From the NCBI RefSeq assembly GCF_030142075.1, contig NZ_CP126241.1, forward strand, positions 2,108,001-2,172,000: a stretch of 64,000 nucleotides of DNA. Reading direction: 5' to 3'. The notes below the pieces were generated by a model. It did no database searches, was not told the origin of the DNA, and saw nothing but the letters and a program-made list of their open reading frames with translations. Position 1 is the stretch's first letter. Each line of letters starts with the position of its first letter. Both the position numbers and the translations under genes were made by a program. This DNA comes from Arthrobacter sp. zg-Y20 (GTDB taxonomy: Bacteria > Actinomycetota > Actinomycetes > Actinomycetales > Micrococcaceae). Shown piece by piece: positions 8,329-16,322 of the stretch.

Positions 8329-8949
8329 TTAGGCCGCCGGGTTGTTCGTCCGCGCCTGCTTGGCGACGGCGTGCATCCGCTGGCCGATGGTCACGCAGCT
8401 GGCCAGGGTCAGCAGGACCAGCACCACCAGCAGCAGCACCTCGGGGACGCCCAGGCCCACGAGCCCGGTGGCCACCAGCAGGGAGACCAGCCGTTCGGCC
8501 CGCTCGGCAATACCCACGTTGGCGTTGAAGCCCAGGGACTCTGCCTTGGCCCGGATGTAGGAGACAAGCATTCCCGCGACCAGGCACAGGACGGCCATGA
8601 TGCCGATGGCATCGTTGCCGCCGCCGGTGAAGAACCAGATGGCCACGCCGGCAAACAACGCACCGTCGGCGAAGCGGTCCAGTGTGGAGTCCAGGAACCC
8701 GCCCCAGCTGCCCTTGCGGTCCAGCTGCCGGGCCATGATGCCGTCGATGACGTCGGAGAAGATGAACGCCGTAATGAAGATGGTGCCCCAGAAGAGTTCA
8801 CCGAGCGGATAGAAGACCAGGCCGCCGATCATCACTCCGAGCGTCCCGGCAATGGTGACCATGTCCGGGGTGACCCGGTGGCGGAGCAGCCAGGTGGCCA
8901 TCGGGGTGAAAACAGCAGTGAAGAATCCCCGTGCGTATTTGTTGAGCAC
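8329..8949 (-). CDS. pgsA: CDP-alcohol phosphotransferase (phosphatidylinositol phosphate synthase type)
   Basis: A 206-residue membrane enzyme with about six helices and the family signature D-x2-DG-x2-AR-x8-G-x3-D-x3-D at residues 66-94 (DVIDGIMAR ... GGFLDSTLDRFAD). These aspartates hold the two metal ions that activate CDP-diacylglycerol. The gene order thrS, HIT protein, pgsA is the same as in mycobacteria, where this enzyme makes phosphatidylinositol phosphate for PI and PIM lipids. The GTG start lies 3 bp after the HIT stop, so the two are co-translated. Unlike in mycobacteria, no acyltransferase or PimA mannosyltransferase follows; the operon ends at a terminator. The exact alcohol substrate is inferred from context. 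Confidence 0.85.
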   Translation of the reverse strand: MLNKYARGFFTAVFTPMATWLLRHRVTPDMVTIAGTLGVMIGGLVFYPLGELFWGTIFITAFIFSDVIDGIMARQLDRKGSWGGFLDSTLDRFADGALFAGVAIWFFTGGGNDAIGIMAVLCLVAGMLVSYIRAKAESLGFNANVGIAERAERLVSLLVATGLVGLGVPEVLLLVVLVLLTLASCVTIGQRMHAVAKQARTNNPAA

Positions 8950-8952
8950 GCG

Positions 8953-9534
8953 TCAGTCCTCGCTGTCCCGGCCGGAGCCGCCTGCGGGCCATGCGTCGGC
9001 TACCTGCCGGCGCACCTCGCCCAGGGTCTGGGTGATGGCCTTGGTTTGCGCGATGATCGGCAGGAAGTTTCCGTCCCCGCCCCACCGCGGCACAATGTGC
9101 TGGTGCAGGTGCGCGGCAATGCCGGCGCCGCCGGTCTCGCCCTGGTTCATGCCCAGGTTGAAGCCGGAGGGGCCGGACACCTTCCGCAGCACGCGCATCG
9201 CGGTCTGCGTCAGGGCCGCAATTTCCGCGGTCTCCTCCGGGTCAATGTCCGTGTAGTCCGGCACATGCCGGTACGGGCAGACCAGCAGGTGGCCGGCGTT
9301 GTACGGGAAGAGGTTCAGGATGACGAAGGCATGCTTCCCGCGGTGCACAATCAGCGATTCTTCGTCCGTCCGCCCCGGTGCCGCGCAGAAGGGGCAGGAC
9401 TCTTCTGAGGAGACCTGCTTCTGTCCGCCCTTGATGTAGGCGAGGCGGTGCGGGGTCCAGAGCCGCTGGAACGCGTCGGGAACGCCGGCGAGTTCAAACG
9501 TGTCCGTTATTTCCGTGTCGTCTGTTTCTGCCAT
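8953..9534 (-). CDS. HIT-domain nucleotide phosphorylase/hydrolase
   Basis: A 193-residue protein with the histidine triad HLHQHIVPR near residue 140 and the upstream FVILNLFPYNAGHLLV segment that binds the nucleotide. CPFC at the N-terminal side suggests a zinc site. The mycobacterial counterpart in the same operon position is an Ap4A phosphorylase; that activity is likely here. The gene lies between thrS (15 bp upstream) and pgsA (3 bp downstream). Threonyl-tRNA synthetase is itself a source of Ap4A, so removing dinucleotides is a sensible job for this partner, though this is inference. Confidence 0.88.
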   Translation of the reverse strand: MAETDDTEITDTFELAGVPDAFQRLWTPHRLAYIKGGQKQVSSEESCPFCAAPGRTDEESLIVHRGKHAFVILNLFPYNAGHLLVCPYRHVPDYTDIDPEETAEIAALTQTAMRVLRKVSGPSGFNLGMNQGETGGAGIAAHLHQHIVPRWGGDGNFLPIIAQTKAITQTLGEVRRQVADAWPAGGSGRDSED

Positions 9535-9549
9535 GGTGTTCCCGCCGCC

Positions 9550-11562
9550 CTACTTGTCGTGGTTCCGGACGGCTTCGACAATGCGCTTGACGGCCTCTTC
9601 AACGGGCACGCCGTTGTCCTGGCTGCCGTCGCGGAAGCGGAAGGACACGGCGCCGGCCTCGGCATCGTCGCCGCCGGCAATCAGGACAAACGGGATCTTG
9701 TCCTTGGAGGCCGTGCGGATCTTCTTCGGGAAGCGGTCGGTGCCGGTGTCCACCTGGGCACGGATGCCGTGGGCCTTGAGCTTGTCGACGACGTCGAACA
9801 TGTAGTCGTTGAACGCTTCGGCAACGGGGATGCCGACCACCTGGACCGGAGACAGCCAGGCCGGGAACGCACCGGCATAGTGCTCGGTCAGCAGGCCCAT
9901 AAAGCGTTCCACGGAGCCGAACAGGGCACGGTGGATCATGACCGGGCGCTGGCGGCTGCCGTCGGCGGCCTGGTATTCGAGCTCGAAACGCTCGGGCAGG
10001 TTGAAGTCCAGCTGGATGGTGGACATCTGCCAGGTACGGCCAATGGCGTCGCGGGCCTGCACGGAAATCTTCGGGCCGTAGAACGCGGCTCCGCCCGGGT
10101 CCGGGACCAGGTCCAGGCCGGAGGCTTCGGCTACCTCGGCGAGGGTGCGGGTGGCTTCTTCCCACACCTCATCTGAGCCGACGTACTTCTCGGGGTCCTT
10201 GGTGGAGAGCTCCAGGTAGAAGTCGTCCAGGCCGTAGTCCCGAAGCAGGTCCAGAACGAACTTCAGCGTGCTGGTCAGTTCGTCCTTCATCTGCTCGCGG
10301 GTGCAGTAGATGTGGGCGTCGTCCTGGGTCATGCCGCGCACGCGCGTCAGGCCGTGAATGACGCCGGACTTCTCGTAGCGGTACACGGAGCCGAATTCGA
10401 ACAGCCGCAGCGGCAGTTCACGGTAGGACCGTCCGCGGGAGCGGAAGATCAGGTTGTGCATGGGGCAGTTCATCGGCTTCAGGTAGTAGTCCTGGCCGGG
10501 CTTGGTGACCTCGCCGGTCTCCGGGTCGGTGACCTCGTCCACGTGCATGGGAGGGAACATTCCGTCCCGGTACCAGTCCAGGTGGCCGGAGACCTCATAG
10601 AGGTGGCCCTTGGTGATATGCGGGGTGTAGACGAACTCGTAGCCGGCCTCGGTGTGGCGCTGGCGGGAGTAGTCCTCCATGGCCTTGCGGATGATGCCGC
10701 CCTTGGGGTGGAACACCGGCAGGCCGGAGCCCAGCTCATCCGGGAAGGAGAACAGGTCCAGTTCGGTGCCCAGCTTGCGGTGGTCGCGGCGCTCGGCCTC
10801 GGCCAGGCGTTCCTGGTAGGCCTTCAGGGCGTCCTTGGTGGGCCAGGCGGTGCCGTAGATGCGCTGCAGCTGCTGGTTCTTCTGGTTGCCCAGCCAGTAG
10901 GCGGCGGCGGAGCGGGTCAGCGCGAAGGCGTTGGAGATGAGCTTCGTGTTGGGGAGGTGCGGGCCGCGGCACAGATCACACCAGACGGTCTCGCCGGACT
11001 TGCGGTCCACGTTGTCGTAAATGGTGATCTCGCCGGCGCCCACCTCGATGTTCGCGCCCTCGCCTGCTTCCTCGGCGCCGTCCTTCTTGCCGAGCAGCTC
11101 CAGCTTGTACGGCTCGTTGGCCATCGCTTCGCGGGCTTCGTCTTCGCTGACCACGCGGCGCACGAATTTTTGGTTCGAGTTGATGATCTTCTGCATCATC
11201 TTCTCGAGCGTCTTCAGGTCTTCGGGGGTGAACGGCTCGGCGACGTCGAAGTCGAAGTAGAAGCCGTCCTTGATGTACGGGCCAATGCCCAGCTTGGCGT
11301 CCGGGCGCAGCTGCTGCACGGCCTGGGCCATCACGTGGGCGGTGGAGTGGCGCAGGACGTTCAGTCCGTCTTCGGACTCGATGGTGGCTGATTCCACCAC
11401 GTCACCCTGTTCCAGCGGGGTGTCCAGGTCCTTGAGGACCGAGTTCACGCGCATAACGACGACGTCGCGGCGTTCGAAGAAGAGCTGCGCACCGGTGGTG
11501 CCAGTATCCACCGTGGTCTCTTCGCCGTCGACGATGAGGGTGAACTTCTCTGGCACTGACAC
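9550..11562 (-). CDS. thrS: Threonyl-tRNA synthetase
   Basis: A 670-residue class II synthetase. Domains in order: TGS (about 1-65), second additional/editing domain with [10 protein letters not shown] and the [10 protein letters not shown] stretch, catalytic core with the zinc cysteine in MNCPMHN, motif 2 around [12 protein letters not shown] and motif 3 near [13 protein letters not shown], then the anticodon-binding domain with [13 protein letters not shown]. The start is GTG, with AGGAGA at 11567-11572. It charges tRNA-Thr and edits Ser-tRNA-Thr. It heads the operon with the HIT and pgsA genes. No T-box-like leader is seen in the 78 bp separating it from dnaE2. Confidence 0.97.
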   Translation of the reverse strand: MSVPEKFTLIVDGEETTVDTGTTGAQLFFERRDVVVMRVNSVLKDLDTPLEQGDVVESATIESEDGLNVLRHSTAHVMAQAVQQLRPDAKLGIGPYIKDGFYFDFDVAEPFTPEDLKTLEKMMQKIINSNQKFVRRVVSEDEAREAMANEPYKLELLGKKDGAEEAGEGANIEVGAGEITIYDNVDRKSGETVWCDLCRGPHLPNTKLISNAFALTRSAAAYWLGNQKNQQLQRIYGTAWPTKDALKAYQERLAEAERRDHRKLGTELDLFSFPDELGSGLPVFHPKGGIIRKAMEDYSRQRHTEAGYEFVYTPHITKGHLYEVSGHLDWYRDGMFPPMHVDEVTDPETGEVTKPGQDYYLKPMNCPMHNLIFRSRGRSYRELPLRLFEFGSVYRYEKSGVIHGLTRVRGMTQDDAHIYCTREQMKDELTSTLKFVLDLLRDYGLDDFYLELSTKDPEKYVGSDEVWEEATRTLAEVAEASGLDLVPDPGGAAFYGPKISVQARDAIGRTWQMSTIQLDFNLPERFELEYQAADGSRQRPVMIHRALFGSVERFMGLLTEHYAGAFPAWLSPVQVVGIPVAEAFNDYMFDVVDKLKAHGIRAQVDTGTDRFPKKIRTASKDKIPFVLIAGGDDAEAGAVSFRFRDGSQDNGVPVEEAVKRIVEAVRNHDK

Positions 11563-11640
11563 GTTGTCTCCTAGATTTGTTTGTACGGGGTCTGCGGCAC
11601 GGCCTGGACTCGGCCGGCTCCTTCTACGCCCGTACCGATG

Positions 11641-14600
11641 TTATCCGCTGCGCTTGTGCCCCACCAACATGCCGCGCTGGGAAACCGGCAGCGGAAGCGA
11701 GCCTGTGTCCGCCAGATTCCATGCTTCCAGCGCCTGCAGGCTGATGCCGCGGGCACCCGTGCGGCGGGTCAGGCCGCGGATCAGCAGCAGTTCCGTGCCG
11801 AACAGCAGCGGGCCGGCTTTCTCCTGGGCTTCGTGGAAGAACGTGCAGTCAACGCACCCGGTGCCGTCGTCAATGCTGATGAAGACCACACGGCGGCCCC
11901 CGCGCATGGGCGGGGTTTGTGTGGCCACCCGGATCCCGGCCACCAGCACCTCGGTGCCGTTGCGCAGGTCCATCAGAGCCTCCGCCTGTGTGACTCCCAG
12001 CCGCTTCAGCAGCGGGCCGTAGCTTTCCATCAGGTGCGCACTGACGTCCACGGACAGCAGGTCCAGTTCGGTGCGGACCTTCTCACGCAGCCCCGGTTCG
12101 GGCAGCTGGTGGCGCAGGTTCTTCAGCTCGGTGTCCCCCAGCGGCAGGGCCAGCTGCCCGGGAATCGGATCATGCTTGCGGGAGGCGGACTTGGCCGGGG
12201 CGGCGTCCAGGTACTGGATCAGGTCCGCCCGGCTGCCGGCCGAGCCGGTCTGCCTGCTGAGCGAATCAAAGGCGCCGAGCTGGGCCAGCCGGCGCAGCGT
12301 GGGCCGGGAGACCCGCGCCCGGGCCCGCAGGTCCGCCAGGGAATCATAGGGCTGCCCGGCGGCAATGCGCCGAAGCTCAACGGCGGAGAGCCCGTAGATC
12401 CCGGCCAGGGACAGCCGGATGCCCAGCTTTCCCTCTTCGGTCCGCTCCACCCGGTACTGCTCCCCGCTCCGGTTGATGTCCAGGGGCAGGATGGGGATGC
12501 CCATCCGCCGGGCTTCAGCCACCAGCAGCCGGCGGGGATACATACCGGGATCATGCTCGAAGATCCCGGCCAGGAAGGCCGCCGGATGGTGCGCCTTCAG
12601 CCAGGCCGACTGGTAGGTGGGCACGGCGAAGGCCGCCCCGTGGGCCTTGCAGAAACCGAAGCTGCCAAAAGCCTTGAGCGTGTCCCAGACCTTGTCGATG
12701 GTCTCCTGCGTGTAGCCGCGTGCCGCGGACTTGCTGCGGAAGTACTCTTCCACCCCCGGTTCTGCCGCTTCATTGCCCAGCAGCCGGCGCAGCTCATCTG
12801 CCTTGGCCAGGCCGCAGCCCGTAAAGACGTTCAGGGTGCGCAGCACCTGTTCGTGGAAAACGGTGACCCCGTGGGTTTCCGCCAGTACCGGGCGCAGCGC
12901 CTCGTGCGGGTACACCTCCGGGGAAAAGCCGTGCCGGTGTTCCAGGAACGGGCGGACCATGTCGGATTTCATGGGACCGGGGCGGAACAGGGAGATATCG
13001 ATAATCAGGTCATTGAACTCCCGCGGAGCGAGTTTGCCCACCAATTCGCGCTGGCCCGGGGATTCAATCTGGAAGCAGCCCAGGGTGTGGGTGCTGCGGA
13101 TCAGCTCGTAGGTTGGTTCGTCGTCGAACGGCACGGCATCCAGGTTGATTCGGCCGCTGGGTTCGATGAACTCCGGATCCGGGGCATCCGGTGCCTCCCG
13201 GTGCCCGCCGGCGGCAATCACTTCCTCACGCGAGGAATGCACGCGCACCACCTCGCGCACGGCAAAGGCCATGGCGCTTTGCATCCGCACACCCAGCACG
13301 TCCAGCTTGAGCATGCCCATGGGGTCCATGTCGTGCTTGTCGAACTGGGACATGGGCAAGCCCAGTCCGCTGGGCTGCACCGGGGTGCGGTCCAGCAGGG
13401 ACTTGTCCCCCAGGATCACCCCGCACGGATGCATGGAGATGTGCCGGGGCAGGCGGTCCAGCCGTTCGGTGAGATCTACCAGCAGGTCCAACTGCTTGTT
13501 GTTTTCCACCTGGCCGGAGATTTCGCGCAGTTCCGGTTTTTCGGCGAGCGCCTCACGGAAGTTGCGCGCCGAGAAGCGCCACAGCTGCTTGGCCACGGCT
13601 CCGATGTCGGCTTCATCCATACCCAGGGCCAGTCCGGCGTCTCGCACCGCTCCGCGGGCCCGGTAACCGTTTTGCATGCTCATCAGCGTGACCCGTTCGG
13701 AGCCGAAGCGTTCGAAGATGCGGTGGTACACATTGTGCCGCTCGGCGCTTTCGACGTCGATGTCGATGTCCGGCAGCGTGGAGCGGTCCCGGGAGAGGAA
13801 GCGTTCAAAGATCAGGTCGTGGTCCAGCGGGTTGACGTGGCTGACTCCCAGCAGATAGTTCACCAGCGAGGAGGCGCCCGAGCCGCGGGCCGCGGCGCGT
13901 ACCCCCATTCCCGTGATCATGGCCGAAACTTCGGCGACCGTGAGGAAGTAGGAGGCGAAGCCGAGCCGTTCAATGATGCCCAGTTCGTGTTCGAGCCGGT
14001 TGCGCATCTGGACCTCGGCGATGGAGTCCTGCACGCGCAGCCGGCGGGTGATCCCCGCTTCGCAGCGTTGGCGCAGTTCCGTCATGGGTTCGGCGGTGAT
14101 GCCGATCACCGATGCTTCCGGCACCACTGGCTGTTTCCAGCCCATGTCCGCCACCGGGTCAATCCGGCAGTCATCGGCGAGCGCCGCAGTGTCAGCCAGC
14201 ATCCGTGCCGCTCCCCCGGAGCCGTAGCCCGCTTCCGAGCTGATCTCCCGGGCAAGTGCCGTCATCTGGCGTGTGCCCTTGAGCCAGCCCTGCCCGTTGG
14301 GCTGGAGGTCAGGGAGCCGGGACAGCGAGGTCAGCGAGCGCGCGGCGTCGAGCACGTCAGCGGTGGCGGCGCCGTCCTCATCCACGTACCGCGCGGCGTT
14401 GGTGAGGATGGCGGGTACGCGCATCTCATCGGCCAGCCGGAACATCCGCACCGCGTGGGCGAGGCTGAGGTTCTCCCCCGGCGGGGCCAGGTGCGTCACC
14501 ACCTCGACGGCGAGCGCCCCCGCAGGGATCAGCGAGCGCCAGCGGGCGAAGAGGGTACGCGCCACGGCATAGCTGCGGCTGCGCATGGCAACGCCGACGT

Positions 14601-15069
14601 CGGACTGCGGGCCTACCAGCACCGTCAGCACCGGCTGCCCGGCCTCCCCTATGGGAGTTCCGTCTTCTGCCAGTGTTCCCCGGGCATGGGCGGCCAGCTG
14701 CTCCATGGTGACGCCTACGGGTTTGCCGGTGCGTGCCCGGGAAGCCGAGGTGCCGGCGTGGGCTGCGGAGATCAGCCGGCACAGGGCACGGTAGCCGGCG
14801 CCGCCGTTGGATCCGCGGGCCAGGAGAACCACCCGGCCCGTGACGGTGTTGTGTTCGTCCAGGACGGCGAGGTCCACTCCCACAATGGGGTCGATTCCTG
14901 CCTCCATGCAGGCGCGCAGATGCTTGACGGTGCCGTACAACCCGTCCCTGTCGGTGCAGGCGAGGGCATCGGCGCCGTCGGCAGCAGCGGCAGCGGCCAT
15001 CTCCTCGGGCCAGGACACTCCGTAGTGGGCGCTGAAGGCAGTGGCTGCGTGCAGGTGGATAAAGCTCAT
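11641..15069 (-). CDS. dnaE2: Error-prone DNA polymerase III alpha subunit DnaE2 (ImuC)
   Basis: A 1142-residue C-family polymerase. It opens with a PHP domain (SFIHLHAATAFSAHYG, then ALACTDRDGLYG), followed by the palm with PDIDIDVESAERHNVY, where the aspartates are catalytic. The fingers carry RGAVRDAG, then come the tandem HhH region and a C-terminal OB fold ending near residue 1140. The length and the altered PHP metal residues fit DnaE2 rather than replicative DnaE1. It performs damage-induced translesion synthesis. It is 18 bp behind the DUF6504 gene and probably shares its transcript from a LexA-like box at 15541. The usual partners imuA-like and imuB are not next to it; umuDC lies 34 kb away. 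Confidence 0.93.
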   Translation of the reverse strand: MSFIHLHAATAFSAHYGVSWPEEMAAAAAADGADALACTDRDGLYGTVKHLRACMEAGIDPIVGVDLAVLDEHNTVTGRVVLLARGSNGGAGYRALCRLISAAHAGTSASRARTGKPVGVTMEQLAAHARGTLAEDGTPIGEAGQPVLTVLVGPQSDVGVAMRSRSYAVARTLFARWRSLIPAGALAVEVVTHLAPPGENLSLAHAVRMFRLADEMRVPAILTNAARYVDEDGAATADVLDAARSLTSLSRLPDLQPNGQGWLKGTRQMTALAREISSEAGYGSGGAARMLADTAALADDCRIDPVADMGWKQPVVPEASVIGITAEPMTELRQRCEAGITRRLRVQDSIAEVQMRNRLEHELGIIERLGFASYFLTVAEVSAMITGMGVRAAARGSGASSLVNYLLGVSHVNPLDHDLIFERFLSRDRSTLPDIDIDVESAERHNVYHRIFERFGSERVTLMSMQNGYRARGAVRDAGLALGMDEADIGAVAKQLWRFSARNFREALAEKPELREISGQVENNKQLDLLVDLTERLDRLPRHISMHPCGVILGDKSLLDRTPVQPSGLGLPMSQFDKHDMDPMGMLKLDVLGVRMQSAMAFAVREVVRVHSSREEVIAAGGHREAPDAPDPEFIEPSGRINLDAVPFDDEPTYELIRSTHTLGCFQIESPGQRELVGKLAPREFNDLIIDISLFRPGPMKSDMVRPFLEHRHGFSPEVYPHEALRPVLAETHGVTVFHEQVLRTLNVFTGCGLAKADELRRLLGNEAAEPGVEEYFRSKSAARGYTQETIDKVWDTLKAFGSFGFCKAHGAAFAVPTYQSAWLKAHHPAAFLAGIFEHDPGMYPRRLLVAEARRMGIPILPLDINRSGEQYRVERTEEGKLGIRLSLAGIYGLSAVELRRIAAGQPYDSLADLRARARVSRPTLRRLAQLGAFDSLSRQTGSAGSRADLIQYLDAAPAKSASRKHDPIPGQLALPLGDTELKNLRHQLPEPGLREKVRTELDLLSVDVSAHLMESYGPLLKRLGVTQAEALMDLRNGTEVLVAGIRVATQTPPMRGGRRVVFISIDDGTGCVDCTFFHEAQEKAGPLLFGTELLLIRGLTRRTGARGISLQALEAWNLADTGSLPLPVSQRGMLVGHKRSG

Positions 15070-15087
15070 GGGGTTGGTGCTGTCCCC

Positions 15088-15399
15088 TCAGGCACTGGGT
15101 CTCAGTGCGTCATGGATCCGTATCAGGCGCCAGCGGTCGGTGTTCACGTGGTGCGAGAGGTCCAAGGTGCGCAGCTCGGAGTGTTCACTGACACGGGCCT
15201 GAACCCGCCAGATCTCGGTATCCACCAGTCCGGCGCCGTGGCCGCGTTCGGCCCGGGTTTCCTCTTCCCACCAGTTGCGGCGTTCATACCAGCGCACCGG
15301 ATCAGCGCCCACCTTGTAGGTGTGCCCGCCCCACACCAGCCGCAGGGGCTTGCCCGCGGGCGAGCAAACCACCTCTATTGCTTCGCTGAAGACACCCAT
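15088..15399 (-). CDS. DUF6504 protein, companion of DnaE2
   Basis: A 103-residue protein rich in Trp and Arg (VRWYERRNWWEEET, then YKVGADP). DUF6504 proteins are found encoded just before dnaE2 in Actinobacteria, usually between imuB and dnaE2. ATG 15399 has a very strong ribosome site, GGGAGGGAAG, four bases upstream, and its stop is 18 bp before dnaE2. Function is unknown; the constant association suggests it is part of, or loads, the mutasome. Here it is the first gene of the transcript. Between its start and the LexA-like box lies a 140-bp leader. Confidence 0.8.
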   Translation of the reverse strand: MGVFSEAIEVVCSPAGKPLRLVWGGHTYKVGADPVRWYERRNWWEEETRAERGHGAGLVDTEIWRVQARVSEHSELRTLDLSHHVNTDRWRLIRIHDALRPSA

Positions 15400-15540
15400 T
15401 CAGCTTCCCTCCCCGCCCGGCACGTGCACACCGCACGCCGCCATCCCCGCTGGTTTTTACTGGCTGCACTGGTTGCCGGCGGTAGTTTCCCTGTTGGTTT
15501 CCTTGGTGGTTTCCCTGTTGGTTAACAGCCGGCAACTAAT
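15400..15540. other. Leader with short direct repeats between SOS box and DUF6504-dnaE2
   Basis: This stretch has no convincing gene. Between about 15480 and 15523 the plus strand repeats units such as GTTTCCCTGTTG and GTTTCCTTGGTG. Read on the minus strand, these encode NQQGN/NHQGN-like repeats in a weak TTG-started frame that runs into the DUF6504 gene in another phase. It could be an untranslated leader, a leader peptide or the remnant of a lost upstream gene. Confidence 0.4.
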
Positions 15541-15556
15541 TCGAACATATATTCGA
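15541..15556. promoter_or_regulatory. LexA-like (SOS) box upstream of DUF6504-dnaE2
   Basis: TCGAACATATATTCGA differs from TCGAAC-N4-GTTCGA at a single fixed base. It lies about 140 bp before DUF6504-dnaE2 (minus strand) and about 180 bp before the Pro/Gln-rich membrane protein gene (plus strand). dnaE2 is a classical LexA target, so the minus-strand role is more likely. The rest of the gap up to 15737 shows no gene. Confidence 0.75.
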
Positions 15557-15737
15557 ACAGCGTCATCTTCAGTGTACGACCAGCGGCGGACAATAGGCAC
15601 CACGAGGTGCCGGATCCGGTATTTTGGTCCCCGCTGACGGACCGTTCATCCACACCCGGGCAAGGGGTTACGGGCTAAACACGCCCGCCTGGTGCACACT
15701 GGTTCCAGATTCCCGTCCCCAACCGATGGAGCCAACC

Positions 15738-16322
15738 ATGGACCCTGCCATGCACACCGGCATGCCGCCCGCCGGACAGCCTCCCCTCCAGGACCCGCAG
15801 GCCTCCCAGCAACAGACGCAGCAACAGGCGCAGCAGCAACCCGGTCCGCCGCCGGGGTACGCCGGGGCCTACCAGAACCCGTATAACGGTGCCCCAATGC
15901 AGGGAAACCCGTACCCCGGGGCGTCCATGGCTGGAAACCCGTACCCGGGGGCACCAACGGCTGGAAACCCGTACCAGCAATTCCCCCAAGCACCCCGGGA
16001 GCGCTTCGGCGGCGGGGCAATCGCCGGCATCGTCATCGTTACCCTCGGCTGGGCCCTGGCCTTGATGCCCCTCATTGTCTGGGCCGGCAGTATGGGCGAC
16101 TACGCCTATGGTTCCGGCTGGGGCGGCCTTGTTGACCTCATTGCCATCCTCGGCATCCTCACCCTGGTCGCATCCGTAGGCGGTTTTATTGCAGCGCTCC
16201 AGAACGGCAGAAAGAAGCTCGCGGCACGGCTGTACATCATTCCCTCCCTGGTGTGGCAGAGCGCCGTGCTGGCACTGATCCTGTGGCTCTTGTACATGCT
16301 GTTCACTTACGGCATCTCCTAG
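15738..16322 (+). CDS. Pro/Gln-rich membrane protein with repeated NPYPGAP units
   Basis: A 194-residue protein. ATG 15738 is chosen because GGAG lies six bases upstream (15728-15731); ATG 15726 overlaps that site. The first 85 residues are low-complexity: a Gln run (QQQTQQQAQQQ), then four near-identical ten-residue units based on G-N-P-Y-P-G-A-P-x-A. Three or four hydrophobic helices follow, and the tail is short. Cytoplasmic Pro/Gln-rich tails on small membrane proteins are common in Actinobacteria and often mediate protein contacts; no enzyme motif is visible. The stop overlaps the end of the convergent exporter gene by 4 bases. Confidence 0.7.
   Translation: MDPAMHTGMPPAGQPPLQDPQASQQQTQQQAQQQPGPPPGYAGAYQNPYNGAPMQGNPYPGASMAGNPYPGAPTAGNPYQQFPQAPRERFGGGAIAGIVIVTLGWALALMPLIVWAGSMGDYAYGSGWGGLVDLIAILGILTLVASVGGFIAALQNGRKKLAARLYIIPSLVWQSAVLALILWLLYMLFTYGIS

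Noticed and set aside
10312-11391. 359-codon plus-strand frame over thrS
   Set aside because: Antisense shadow of thrS with no domain.
11581-15525. 1314-codon open frame on the plus strand
   Set aside because: It is the exact antisense of dnaE2 and DUF6504, an effect of high GC codon bias; it has no ribosome site and no recognisable domain, whereas the minus strand has full polymerase motifs.
15302-15535. 77-residue minus-strand gene under the SOS box
   Set aside because: A TTG-started low-complexity frame that runs out of phase into DUF6504; kept only as a leader observation.
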